A DNA stretch of 64,000 nucleotides, taken from Williamsia muralis (GTDB lineage Bacteria; Actinomycetota; Actinomycetes; Mycobacteriales; Mycobacteriaceae). This document shows positions 8,487 to 16,385 of the stretch, piece by piece (the stretch's first letter is position 1; each line of letters begins with the position of its first letter). The translations under genes and the position numbers were made by a program. The notes beneath the pieces are model-generated. The model was not told where the DNA came from, did not search any database, and worked only from the letters and a program-made list of their open reading frames with translations. The stretch spans positions 186,001 to 250,000 of the forward strand of contig NZ_PEBD01000010.1 in the NCBI RefSeq assembly GCF_002735905.1. Reading direction: 5' to 3'.

Positions 8487-9362
8487 TCAGAAGCCGCCGA
8501 AGTCCCCGCCCCCGAAGTCGCCGCCCCCGAAGTCCCCGCCTCCGAAGTCCCCGCCTCCGAAGTCGCTGTTGCCGTAGTCGCCGCCTCCGAAGTTGCCACC
8601 GCCGAAGTCGTCCCCGGACGCGCTGTAATCGGTATCCGCGTTGCCGGGGTCGCCGGGGTCGCCGGGGTCGGTACCGCCGTCACCTGCGTCGAGGCCGTCC
8701 TGGTACCCGTCGCCATAACCGCTCTCGAAGGCCTGGGCGTCGTATCCGACGCCGGCCATGCCGCTGAACATGGCATTGAACAGCAGCACCGATCCCAGGC
8801 CCCAGGCGCCGGCGACCAGGGCCGGCTTCCACCATGGCTCGGAATACCAGCCGGCGGGGACGGGGCGGCCGGCGACGCGTCCGCCGGGGAAGTAGTTCGG
8901 TGTCTGGTCCGACGGCTGGGGTGACGCCGCAACCCGGCGACCTTCGTACTCGATCTCCCGTTTCTCGCTGACTTCACCCGAACTCTTCTGGCCCACCAGC
9001 GTGCCTATCTCGGGTCCCGGGTCCATGTCCATCGCTGTCCGGGCGGCTCGTACGTAGTAAAGGCCTTCCAGCGCAGTTTGTTTGGCGAGCTCGGCTTGTC
9101 TGGGGGTGGCCGCCTGCTCGATCTGCGACCCGGCCGCGTTGAAACGTTCGGATGCATCGGCAAGTGCGGACTTGGCCGGTTCATTGGAGCCCACGAGGTT
9201 GAACACCTGACCGCCGAGCCGCTCGATCGCTTGTCTCGCATCGGCTTTCGCGTCGGCAAGGATGGTTTCGTCGGCGCGGCGACGAGTCGAGCCCTGGTTG
9301 CGGGCGAGTGCGACGATGCCGATCACCACAACAATCACCGCGATCAACAGGATCAATTCCAT
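8487..9362 (-). CDS. DUF1542-like membrane protein with C-terminal DFGGG repeats
   Basis: 291 residues. It begins with a membrane anchor (MELILLIAVIVVVIGIVALA), then a charged helical domain to about residue 130 that resembles DUF1542 proteins of mycobacteria. A Pro-rich linker is followed by a second hydrophobic segment (WWKPALVAGAWGLGSVLLF), an Asp/Gly-rich segment with GDPGDPGDPG, and a tail of near-identical five-residue DFGGG repeats. The start at ATG 9362 is preferred because the 104 extra upstream residues read antisense into the divergent gene. Similar tails occur on TPM-domain and envelope proteins. Function is unknown. Confidence 0.72.
   Translation of the reverse strand: MELILLIAVIVVVIGIVALARNQGSTRRRADETILADAKADARQAIERLGGQVFNLVGSNEPAKSALADASERFNAAGSQIEQAATPRQAELAKQTALEGLYYVRAARTAMDMDPGPEIGTLVGQKSSGEVSEKREIEYEGRRVAASPQPSDQTPNYFPGGRVAGRPVPAGWYSEPWWKPALVAGAWGLGSVLLFNAMFSGMAGVGYDAQAFESGYGDGYQDGLDAGDGGTDPGDPGDPGNADTDYSASGDDFGGGNFGGGDYGNSDFGGGDFGGGDFGGGDFGGGDFGGF
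8490..8600 (-). repeat. In-frame DFGGG pentapeptide repeat tract
   Basis: About six 15-bp units encode D/N-F-G-G-G/D at the C-terminus of the preceding gene. The last four are nearly identical at the DNA level (cctccgaagtccccg-type units on the + strand), so the tract could change in copy number by slippage. Confidence 0.85.
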
Positions 9363-9467
9363 CGGGGGCCTCTCGATCGTGACGAACCAACAGTAGTTCC
9401 AGGCTACCGATGTCAGTTGTTCCCACTGCCGGCACGAATTACTCTCCGATTCGCTACCTTGAGGTCC

Positions 9468-10037
9468 ATGTCGGTAGCGGAGCGTATGGTCAGGGACGAG
9501 CGCGCAACAACCGAGGAGGCCCTCGCGGTGTTCGACGGGGCCGAGCCCGTCGAGACGGATTTCATGATCGGCACCTGGCGCGGCGCGGAACTGCAGACCG
9601 GTCATCCGATGGACGGCATGCTCGTCGCCAGTGGCTGGTGGGGCAAGCAGTTCGTCGACGGGGAGACCGTGCACCCGTTGCTGTTCCCGACTGCGGACGG
9701 CAGGGCTCTGTGGGCGCTGGACCCCAAGCGCCTCCCGGTGAGCGTGCTGCTCAACGCTCCGTTGCCGTCGCTGGAGAACCGCTCACTGGGCGGACTGGTG
9801 AACGCCGCGCGCCCGTTGTTGCAGACCAAGAAACCGAAGGCCAGGTTGCGGACCACGCAGTACCGCGGCGTCGACACCGCGACGATGGTCTATGACGCGC
9901 AGCCGATCAACGACATCTTTCGTCGCGTCTCGGACGACACGGTGCTCGGGCTGATGGACCTGCGTGGCTCGGCCAAGCCCTACTTCTTCTCGCTACGCCG
10001 AGACGATTCGCTGCCCGTCCGCGCGAACCGCCGCTGA
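9468..10037 (+). CDS. DUF4334/GXWXG-domain protein
   Basis: A 189-residue cytoplasmic protein. The first part carries the GTWRGAELQTGHPMDGML segment that defines the GXWXG domain. The C-terminal half (LRTTQYRGVDTATMVYDAQPINDIF, then VLGLMDLRG and YFFSLRRDD) matches the DUF4334 domain. Proteins of this architecture are common in actinobacteria and have no established activity. The start at ATG 9468 lies 105 bp from the divergent DUF1542-like gene. Upstream codons in the same frame are antisense to that gene and were excluded. Confidence 0.82.
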   Translation: MSVAERMVRDERATTEEALAVFDGAEPVETDFMIGTWRGAELQTGHPMDGMLVASGWWGKQFVDGETVHPLLFPTADGRALWALDPKRLPVSVLLNAPLPSLENRSLGGLVNAARPLLQTKKPKARLRTTQYRGVDTATMVYDAQPINDIFRRVSDDTVLGLMDLRGSAKPYFFSLRRDDSLPVRANRR

Positions 10038-10044
10038 GTGAAGC

Positions 10045-11301
10045 TCAGATCCGGTCGAGATCGGTTCTGAGCAGCATCACGTTGTAGTCCGACCAGCGTG
10101 AGGCCGTAAAGTAGAGGTACCGGCCATCGGACCCCGGGTGGATGTACGGCGCGTAGATGCCACCTGTGGTCTGCGCGAGGTTGAGAAGGGTCTTCGCGCC
10201 GCTCCAGGGTCCTTCGGGTCGATCAGCGGTGCGAAGCACCAGCCGCCCCTGCGATTCGATGCCGTGCAGCATCACGTACTTCTTCAGGTGCTCGTTCCAT
10301 GCCACCGACATCTCGCTGACGGGTGCGGGAGCGATCGCCTTCAGATCACCCATGGTGTTCGGCCAGTGATCGGCCGAGTTGTTGGAGTAGTACTCGTACT
10401 TCGTCAAGTCGAGGATGTCGGCGGCCTTCACCCGGGCGAGATACACAGCTCCGTAGCGGCCGTTGGGGGTGCCGTACTGGTAGATGAAACCGTCGTTGCC
10501 GCGCAGGTAGGCGCTCATCTGAAACTTGCTGTTGTCGGCGTGGAGCTGTTCGACACCCTCGATGGTGACCCCTGAGTTCACCCGGACGGTCGCGAGTTCG
10601 GGAGTCCAGGTCTGGCCGTTGTCCCGCGAGACCGCGATCGCCGAGTAGTTGGTGTCCCAGCGACCGGGGTTTCCCCACGCCCGGACGGACATGTAGTTGA
10701 TGTATTGCGTGTCCCCGACCGAGATCGCAGCGGTCGGGATCGTGGTGATCTCCACGGCGGGCAGGTCCAAGGCGTCGATGATCTGCTGCGAGAACCGCGG
10801 GCGTTCGGCGGTGACAACCGAACCCGACCGCCGGTTGCCGGGTGCGGGGTCCGGGACCGAGATCCCGTCGGCGAGGTTGACATCGTCCGAACGCAGGAGA
10901 ACGTTGTGTCGCCATTGCTGACCTGTGGCACCGCAATCGCCGAAGGTGTCCCCGAAGGCCATCAGCGTCTGTCCTGACCCGTTGTCCCAACTGATCCCGA
11001 GGTCGGTGCCGGAAATACCGAATCGGTCGAGGGTGCGGTTGTCGCTGCGAGGGCCGGTGACCCAGGAGACGGCCTGCGTGTTGCCACCGACGATGGTCGG
11101 GAGCGGTCCCTGCGGCCCGGCGTCGACGTTCCCCGTTCCGCTGCTGCTGCCGAAGTCGCCGATCCCCGGGATCAGGCTCGAACCGTTACCACCCTGGTTC
11201 CCGCACGGCGCCGCAGTTGCCGGCGCAGCCAGCGCCACTGTTGTGGCCGCGGTGAGCGCCACCACGATCGACCCGATCGTTGCCGAGCGGAGGGTGGGCA
11301 T
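10045..11301 (-). CDS. Secreted DUF4185-domain protein
   Basis: 418 residues. Residues 1-31 are a signal peptide ending in an Ala-rich stretch (LAAPATAAP). The mature protein has a Gly/Ser linker and then the DUF4185 beta-propeller-like fold, with repeated blocks such as DLGISWDNGSGQTLMAFGDT, YINYMSVRAWGNPGRWDTNY and ISRDNGQTW-type Asp-box signatures. The family resembles glycosidase-type propellers. The exact substrate is unknown, but an envelope or extracellular polysaccharide is likely. The start at ATG 11301 is the one giving a proper signal peptide; the longer frame upstream lacks coding character. Confidence 0.82.
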   Translation of the reverse strand: MPTLRSATIGSIVVALTAATTVALAAPATAAPCGNQGGNGSSLIPGIGDFGSSSGTGNVDAGPQGPLPTIVGGNTQAVSWVTGPRSDNRTLDRFGISGTDLGISWDNGSGQTLMAFGDTFGDCGATGQQWRHNVLLRSDDVNLADGISVPDPAPGNRRSGSVVTAERPRFSQQIIDALDLPAVEITTIPTAAISVGDTQYINYMSVRAWGNPGRWDTNYSAIAVSRDNGQTWTPELATVRVNSGVTIEGVEQLHADNSKFQMSAYLRGNDGFIYQYGTPNGRYGAVYLARVKAADILDLTKYEYYSNNSADHWPNTMGDLKAIAPAPVSEMSVAWNEHLKKYVMLHGIESQGRLVLRTADRPEGPWSGAKTLLNLAQTTGGIYAPYIHPGSDGRYLYFTASRWSDYNVMLLRTDLDRI

Positions 11302-11419
11302 AACTGCTCCTTGTGTGTAACTGGTGTGACGTAAGTGACTGGTGTGGTCACGAAGACTCACTGTTCCACAGGTCCACCGGAAGTCGCGTCTCGCTTCCGC
11401 AACGATTCGCCCGGAGTTG

Positions 11420-12070
11420 TCAGACCAACGCGGCTGCCACCTGCAGGTCTGCGACCAGCGCGTCAAAACCTTGTGCCCGGTCCGCGGACGGCCCCCGCAA
11501 CAGCGCGGACGGGTGAATGGTGGCGACAACACGCGTCGTCGCAGTGACACCCGGGAGTGCACCGTCGGTAAGAAGATCGAACACCTTGCCGCGGTGCTCG
11601 GTGAGCCGAAAGCTGGTGCCCAGCAACGTTTGAGCGGCCGTGGCACCGAGGCAGACCAGTACCTCGGGCCGCACGGTCTCGATCTCGGCCGTGAGCCACG
11701 GTGTGCAGGCGACGATCTCGGTTCGTCCCGGCTTTTTGTGGATCCGGCGTTTGCCACCGTCGGCGCGGGTGAACTTGAAGTGCTTCACCGCATTGGTGAC
11801 GTAGGTGGTGGTGCGGTCGATGTGCGCTGCGGCCAGAGCCTTGTCGAGCAACTTGCCCGCCGGACCCACAAATGGTTCGCCGGCCCGGTCTTCCTGATCC
11901 CCGGGCTGCTCGCCGACGAACATGATGCGGGCCCGGGCCGATCCGGCACCGAACACGGTTTGATCGGCGTCGCGATAGAGGTCGCATCCGCGACAGCCGC
12001 GTGCGGCGTCCGCTAGTACCTTCAGATCGAGGGTGTCTGGGACGAACTCCTGAGCACCTGGCGCTTTCAC
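11420..12070 (-). CDS. udgX: UdgX-type uracil-DNA glycosylase (covalent uracil-DNA crosslinker)
   Basis: A 216-residue family-4-like uracil-DNA glycosylase. Motif A is VGEQPGDQEDRAGEPFVGPA (residues 52-71) and motif B is TIHPSALLRG. The diagnostic UdgX insertion KRRIHKKP is present, with KRRIH at 107-111; the histidine (H111, equivalent to His109 of the M. smegmatis protein) forms a covalent bond to the abasic sugar after uracil removal. Cysteines C26, C29 and two later ones can hold the 4Fe-4S cluster. UdgX is the only glycosylase known to stay covalently attached to DNA, and the crosslink is repaired through recombination. It ends at the promoter region of the DUF4185 gene. Confidence 0.93.
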   Translation of the reverse strand: MKAPGAQEFVPDTLDLKVLADAARGCRGCDLYRDADQTVFGAGSARARIMFVGEQPGDQEDRAGEPFVGPAGKLLDKALAAAHIDRTTTYVTNAVKHFKFTRADGGKRRIHKKPGRTEIVACTPWLTAEIETVRPEVLVCLGATAAQTLLGTSFRLTEHRGKVFDLLTDGALPGVTATTRVVATIHPSALLRGPSADRAQGFDALVADLQVAAALV

Positions 12071-12108
12071 CGCAGCCGAATACCCACATCAATCGGAAGG
12101 AACACGTC

Positions 12109-12747
12109 GTGATCGCCGACATCGCAGACCTGCTGGCGCATGTGGCGCGTCTGCGTGAAGGGCGTGAACGGATCATCATCGGTGTGGTCGGGGAGCCGGG
12201 TAGCGGCAAGAGCACCGTTTCCCAGGCGCTGATCGACCGGCTGGATGCCGCGGCTGTCACTGTGCCGATGGACGGCTTCCACCTGGCGAACAGCGAACTG
12301 CAACGTCTCGGGCGGGCCGACCGGAAAGGTGCCATCGACACCTTTGACGCACACGGATTCGTCAACCTCGTGCAGCGCCTGCGGGCACGGGCCGAGTCCG
12401 TGGTCTACGCACCCGACTATGTGCGCGACATCGAGGAAGCCATCGCCGGGGCCATCGCCATCCCCAGCGATACGCCGGTGATCATCACTGAGGGCAACTA
12501 CCTGCTGGCGACGGACGAGCCCTGGGACCGTCTTCGCGAACTCGTCGACGAGATCTGGTACCTCGACACACCCACGGACGTCCGGGTGGAACGACTCATC
12601 AAGCGGCACATACGTTTCGGGAAAACCCCGGAGCACGCGAGACGGTGGGCCCTCGGGCCGGATGAGACCAACGCGCAGTTCATCCGACAGACCCGGGAGG
12701 CCGCGGATCAGACGATCGACGTGCTCGCGTTCAGTCGCTCTCTGTGA
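12109..12747 (+). CDS. Uridine-kinase-like P-loop nucleoside/nucleotide kinase
   Basis: 212 residues. The Walker A motif GEPGSGKST lies near residues 28-36, PMDGFHLAN matches the substrate-binding block of uridine kinase/pantothenate-kinase-like proteins, and VIITEGNYLL is the Walker B/DxxH-equivalent strand. The lid region RLIKRHIRFGKTPEHA follows. Such proteins phosphorylate a small hydroxylated metabolite (uridine, fructose or pantothenate relatives), but the substrate is not identifiable here. The start GTG 12109 follows a GGAAGG ribosome site. The 3' end overlaps the convergent monooxygenase gene by 17 bp. Confidence 0.82.
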   Translation: MIADIADLLAHVARLREGRERIIIGVVGEPGSGKSTVSQALIDRLDAAAVTVPMDGFHLANSELQRLGRADRKGAIDTFDAHGFVNLVQRLRARAESVVYAPDYVRDIEEAIAGAIAIPSDTPVIITEGNYLLATDEPWDRLRELVDEIWYLDTPTDVRVERLIKRHIRFGKTPEHARRWALGPDETNAQFIRQTREAADQTIDVLAFSRSL

Positions 12748-14218
12748 GCGATCGGGCGCGGGGTCGGGTCAGCGAGTAATCCGCCATGTCCGGGGTACCG
12801 AGATAACCCTTGAGGGTGGCCAGATCGAACGGCCACAGATCGACACTGCCGTCCTCTTTGAAGTACCAGCTCTGGCACCCGGTGTTCCACACCGTCGGTT
12901 CCAGCGCCGTGCGCACTGCGACGTTGAATCGTTCGGTGGCCGAGGTGGTCACCTCGACGGTGGCCATCTCACCGCGGGCATGTTTTTCGACCCACGCCAC
13001 GATGTGGTCGCACGTCAATTCCGCGGCCGTCTGCAGGTGAATACTGCCCACCGGACTGTTGGGTCCGAGGATGGTGAAGAAGTTCGGGAAGCCGGGAATG
13101 CTTGTCATCGCGAACGCATGCGGGCCCGAGTCCCAGGCTTGATCGATGGTGATGCCGTCGCGGCCGGTCACCGACATCGGCCGCATGTAGTTGTGGGCCC
13201 GGAATCCGGTGGCCAGAACGATCACGTCGAGATCGTGATGCCTCCCGTCGACGGTGACGATGCCGGTGGGGTCGACATGATCGATCCGATCGGTGATCAC
13301 CTCGACGTTGGGGCGTGAGATGGCACGAAAGTAGTTGCCGGACAACACCTGCCGTTTGCACAGGGGCTGATAGTCGGGCCGGAGGCGTTCGCGGAGTTCT
13401 CTGTCGCGGATCAGGTACAGGCAGAGCCGCGCGTAGGTCTGGACGGCGGAGCGTTTGAACCCCGGATGGATGGTGAGGTCGGTGAACAGTGCGCTGGCCC
13501 GCACGGAAGCCCGATACGAGGCCTGCGCGGCGGACGGAAACCGGTTGAACAAGGCCGTCAAGAACCTCGGCTGCCGCACTGTGGTGGGCGCCCACAGCAC
13601 CCACTGCGGTGTGCGCTGAAAGACCGCGAGCGATTGGACGGACGGAGCCAACGCACCGGTGAGCTGCACCCCGGTGGATCCGCCGCCGATGATGGCAACC
13701 TGCTTCCCGTCGGTTTCGAGGTCGGGGTCCCACCGTGCGGTGTGCACCACCTTGCCGGTGAAGTCGCCGAGACCGGGGATGTCGGGTGTGTTCGGATGAT
13801 GGAGAACGCCGGTGGCGGCGACGACGAAGTCGGCGGTGAGCCGGTCGCCGGCAGCGGTGTCGACATGCCATCGACCGTCGCGAAAGCAGGCCCCGGTGAC
13901 CTCGGTGTCGAACCGTATGTGCGGCCAGAGGTCGTGGGTGTCGGCGACGTCGCGGTGGTAGCGGTGAATGTCGTCTCGCGCCGAGAAGACCTTCGGCCAG
14001 TCGGTCTTGTTCTGGAACGAATAGCGATACAGCAGCGACGGCACGTCGCACGCCAGTCCCGGATAGCGGTTCCAAAACCACACCCCGCCAACGTCACTGC
14101 CCTTCTCCAGGATGGTGAAGTCGTCGAAACCGGCTGCCTTGAGCTTGACTCCCATCGCGAGACCGGACATGCCCGCACCGATCACCACGACGCGGGGATT
14201 GCTCACCCCACCGCGCAT
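12731..14218 (-). CDS. Flavin-containing (Baeyer-Villiger-type) monooxygenase
   Basis: 495 residues. The FAD-binding Rossmann motif is VVVIGAGMSGLAMGVKLKAA near the N-terminus. The NADPH Rossmann motif is VAIIGGGSTGVQL. Between them is FTGKVVHTARWD, which satisfies the Baeyer-Villiger fingerprint F-x-G-x3-H-x3-W. Related enzymes insert oxygen next to ketones or oxidise heteroatoms. It starts immediately after the stop of the 168-residue gene upstream (0 bp gap), so the two are likely co-expressed. The paralogue at 30184-31662 has a variant of the same fingerprint. The substrate is unknown. Confidence 0.87.
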   Translation of the reverse strand: MRGGVSNPRVVVIGAGMSGLAMGVKLKAAGFDDFTILEKGSDVGGVWFWNRYPGLACDVPSLLYRYSFQNKTDWPKVFSARDDIHRYHRDVADTHDLWPHIRFDTEVTGACFRDGRWHVDTAAGDRLTADFVVAATGVLHHPNTPDIPGLGDFTGKVVHTARWDPDLETDGKQVAIIGGGSTGVQLTGALAPSVQSLAVFQRTPQWVLWAPTTVRQPRFLTALFNRFPSAAQASYRASVRASALFTDLTIHPGFKRSAVQTYARLCLYLIRDRELRERLRPDYQPLCKRQVLSGNYFRAISRPNVEVITDRIDHVDPTGIVTVDGRHHDLDVIVLATGFRAHNYMRPMSVTGRDGITIDQAWDSGPHAFAMTSIPGFPNFFTILGPNSPVGSIHLQTAAELTCDHIVAWVEKHARGEMATVEVTTSATERFNVAVRTALEPTVWNTGCQSWYFKEDGSVDLWPFDLATLKGYLGTPDMADYSLTRPRARSLTESD

Positions 14219-14725
14219 CTACGTGCCATCAATCTGGAAACCCACCTTGCGAAAGTACTCTTCGAAACCCTCGATGTGGTCACCGAGGTGATGCAGCAGC
14301 TTCGCGGTGTCGTGTTCCCACTGCGTGGTCTTGAGTCCTTGGATCTCCACCGCCCATGGCAGTACGGCCCGGCCGCCATCGGCAACCACGTAGGTGAACC
14401 GGTCGACGAGAGCGCCGCACCAGAAGAAGTCGGCGAAGGCGAGACGAACCCGGCTGTCCGACAACACCTTCGACCATTCGTACGTGCGGTCGTGCGCGCG
14501 TTCGCCGTGGTGTTCGAAGTCCAGGCTCATGCCCCAGCCCACCGTGAGGCTGATGTCGGGCTTGTACGACGCTGTGGCGTAATGGGTGTTGACTTCGAGG
14601 CGGTAACCGTCTTTCGAGACGGTCCCGGCGAGCCAATCGTGATAGCTCGGGCCCTGGTGTTTGATCACGTACCAGTCGTCGGGGTCGGAGGCCTGGACGA
14701 TGCGCCGGAACTCATCGAGTCTCAC
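14219..14725 (-). CDS. Conserved-looking protein of unknown function upstream of monooxygenase
   Basis: 168 residues, soluble, rich in aromatic residues (Trp/Tyr/Phe) and acidic residues, with no membrane segment and no motif I recognise. Its stop codon abuts the start codon of the monooxygenase without any gap, so co-translation is likely. Blocks such as YTEW-like YEWSKVLSDSRVRLAFADFFW and FTYVVADGGRAVLPWAVEIQ suggest a compact alpha/beta domain. A role in the monooxygenase pathway is only inferred from position. Confidence 0.7.
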   Translation of the reverse strand: MRLDEFRRIVQASDPDDWYVIKHQGPSYHDWLAGTVSKDGYRLEVNTHYATASYKPDISLTVGWGMSLDFEHHGERAHDRTYEWSKVLSDSRVRLAFADFFWCGALVDRFTYVVADGGRAVLPWAVEIQGLKTTQWEHDTAKLLHHLGDHIEGFEEYFRKVGFQIDGT

Positions 14726-14740
14726 TGCGCGTTGCCCGCT

Positions 14741-14962
14741 CTACTTTCCCTCGTCCGACAGCCGGGCGAGGTTGCTCTTGGCTTCCTCGAGTACCTGATT
14801 CGCCTCGGCGTCGGGCTCGGACAGGGCATTGCCCTTCTCGCGCAGGTCATCGATGAAGCGTTGTGTCTGATCGGCCAGTTCGGTACTCCCGTGGTCGAGC
14901 GCACGCTGCCGCGTCCGTTCTGCCTCTTCGATGAGAGCTGTGATCTCTGGATGCAAAGTCAT
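14741..14962 (-). CDS. Small helical protein, unknown function
   Basis: A 73-residue, highly charged, almost entirely helical protein (EITALIEEAERTRQRALDHG and so on) with a heptad-like pattern that could form a coiled coil. There are no cysteines and no membrane segment. The start ATG 14962 is used because the longer frame has a non-coding-like extension. It lies 15 bp upstream of the unknown 168-residue gene and is probably in the same transcript. Confidence 0.5.
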   Translation of the reverse strand: MTLHPEITALIEEAERTRQRALDHGSTELADQTQRFIDDLREKGNALSEPDAEANQVLEEAKSNLARLSDEGK

Positions 14963-15145
14963 GTTCACGATGGTTCCACAGAGCGTGCACCTGTTCCGGC
15001 GGATCGCCGAATAGGTTATCGATCCATTGCGCTGGGTAGTCGGAGGCAAGGCAACGGCGTCACCGCGGAGTCGTCGTTGATCAGGCGCCCCCGGTTTCAC
15101 AACATATGGCGGGGGCGCCGCCTCATCTGGTTCTGAGCGTCTGAA

Positions 15146-15853
15146 CTAGCGGGCGCCGGACGGATGGTCGTTCTCGACCAACTGGAGAGCGATCTCGTAG
15201 AGACGGATGTTCGACTCCTGGGACAGCTTGCGTAACAGGTCGAATGCCTGGATCGCGTTGACGCTGTAGCGCTCCATGATCATCCCTTTGGCCTGCCCGA
15301 TGGTGTCGCGGCTGGCCAGCGCGCTACGAAACTGTTCGCCTCGCTGCAATGCGCCCCAGACCGTCGCCGCATGTGCGGCGAAGATGTAGCCGAGGTCGCG
15401 TGATTCCTGGTCGAAGGCGTCGGGGTCGTCGGAGTAGAGATTCAAGGCGCCGACTGCGTCTCGCGTGGTGAAGAGTTGGAACGCCGCGATCGATTGGATC
15501 GGCGTCTGCTCGATGGCGTCCGCGCAGAACCTGGGCCATCGTGTCTCGTCGTAAAGGTTGCTGATGTAGTAGCTGTCGTGTTCCACCGCCGCGTCGAAGC
15601 AAGGCCCCTCGCGGTGCTTCTGCTGCAGGGCGTCGAGGGTCCGGGGAGCCTCGTGGGTGGCCGCCGGCGTGGCAACGTCTCTGTTCTGCCTGGAGACCAC
15701 CGTGATCCCTGCATAGTTTGCACCCGGGATGTGGTCCACGGCGTTGTGGATAAGCTCACCGAGAGCGGTCGCTGAATCGTTGGGCAGATGCTCGCTCATG
15801 TCGCGGGCCAGTTCGGCGATCCGCTTGTATGCGTCATTGTTCTCGGTGCTCAT
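15146..15853 (-). CDS. GAF-ANTAR domain RNA-binding regulator
   Basis: 235 residues. A GAF sensor domain spans about residues 25-160 (AGITVVSRQ through VGALNLYSDDPDAFD). An ANTAR domain follows at about 175-230, with the signature ASRDTIGQAKGMIMERYSVN and AFDLLRKLSQESNIRL. ANTAR proteins bind paired RNA hairpins and prevent transcription termination. In mycobacteria and relatives GAF-ANTAR proteins are common stress regulators. The stimulus for this GAF domain (redox, ligand or light) cannot be told. It is monocistronic, with 172 bp of upstream non-coding DNA. Confidence 0.9.
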   Translation of the reverse strand: MSTENNDAYKRIAELARDMSEHLPNDSATALGELIHNAVDHIPGANYAGITVVSRQNRDVATPAATHEAPRTLDALQQKHREGPCFDAAVEHDSYYISNLYDETRWPRFCADAIEQTPIQSIAAFQLFTTRDAVGALNLYSDDPDAFDQESRDLGYIFAAHAATVWGALQRGEQFRSALASRDTIGQAKGMIMERYSVNAIQAFDLLRKLSQESNIRLYEIALQLVENDHPSGAR

Positions 15854-16026
15854 TGCTTGAGCTCCATCCGCTCACAACCGAGCAAGATGCACGATATGGA
15901 ACTTACTGTAGTCCTGTTGGCTGGTCCCTGACCGCGATCGCCTGGGGTCTCACCGACATCTGCCCCGTGAGGGTGCATCGAGGGCACATTTCCCTCGGTT
16001 GACGCTGTCGGGCATGAAGTTGGTGC

Positions 16027-16293
16027 TCAGCCGCTCTTCTGAAGGTCCTCGCGTACGAGGCAGATGTTCGCCAGATCGTCGAGGGGTAGGGCCAGTACCC
16101 GGGCCAGTGCGGCGATGGTGGTGAATGCCGGCGTCGGCATCCGGCCGGTCTCGATCTTGCGGAGTGTCTCCGGCGATATGGCCGCCTCTTGTGCGACTTC
16201 GATGAGGGTGCGCTCGCCTCTGGCCTGGCGCAGGTATGCACCCAGGCGCTGGCCGGTGGCGACTTGGGCAGGAGTCAAGGGGAGGCGAACCAT
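16027..16293 (-). CDS. XRE-family helix-turn-helix regulator
   Basis: An 88-residue single-domain repressor. The HTH covers about residues 15-70: LGAYLRQARGERTLIEVAQE, then AAISPETLRKIETGRMPTPA, where the recognition helix is followed by FTTIAALARVLALPLDDL. It is divergent from the methionine aminopeptidase gene at 16386. The 92 bp between them hold two identical-format operators GGTAT-N4-ATACC, making this protein the obvious candidate to bind them and control both genes. No toxin-like partner lies next to it. Confidence 0.88.
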   Translation of the reverse strand: MVRLPLTPAQVATGQRLGAYLRQARGERTLIEVAQEAAISPETLRKIETGRMPTPAFTTIAALARVLALPLDDLANICLVREDLQKSG

Positions 16294-16313
16294 GCGGCGA
16301 GTCTACCTGGGCC

Positions 16314-16327
16314 GGTATGAAAATACC
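16314..16327. promoter_or_regulatory. Operator 1 for the XRE regulator (GGTAT-N4-ATACC)
   Basis: A 14-bp inverted repeat with perfect 5-bp arms and spacer GAAA. It sits 21 bp upstream of the XRE start codon. The same arms recur at 16345 with a centre-to-centre distance of 31 bp, three helical turns. Confidence 0.7.
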
Positions 16328-16344
16328 GACCGGACGGTTAGGCT

Positions 16345-16358
16345 GGTATTTAAATACC
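16345..16358. promoter_or_regulatory. Operator 2 for the XRE regulator (GGTAT-N4-ATACC)
   Basis: Perfect 14-bp palindrome GGTATTTAAATACC, 27 bp before the methionine aminopeptidase GTG. It shares both arms with operator 1 and lies on the same helix face, so cooperative binding of two dimers is likely. Confidence 0.72.
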
Positions 16359-16385
16359 GAACATGTGCTCGCGAGAGGGATATCT

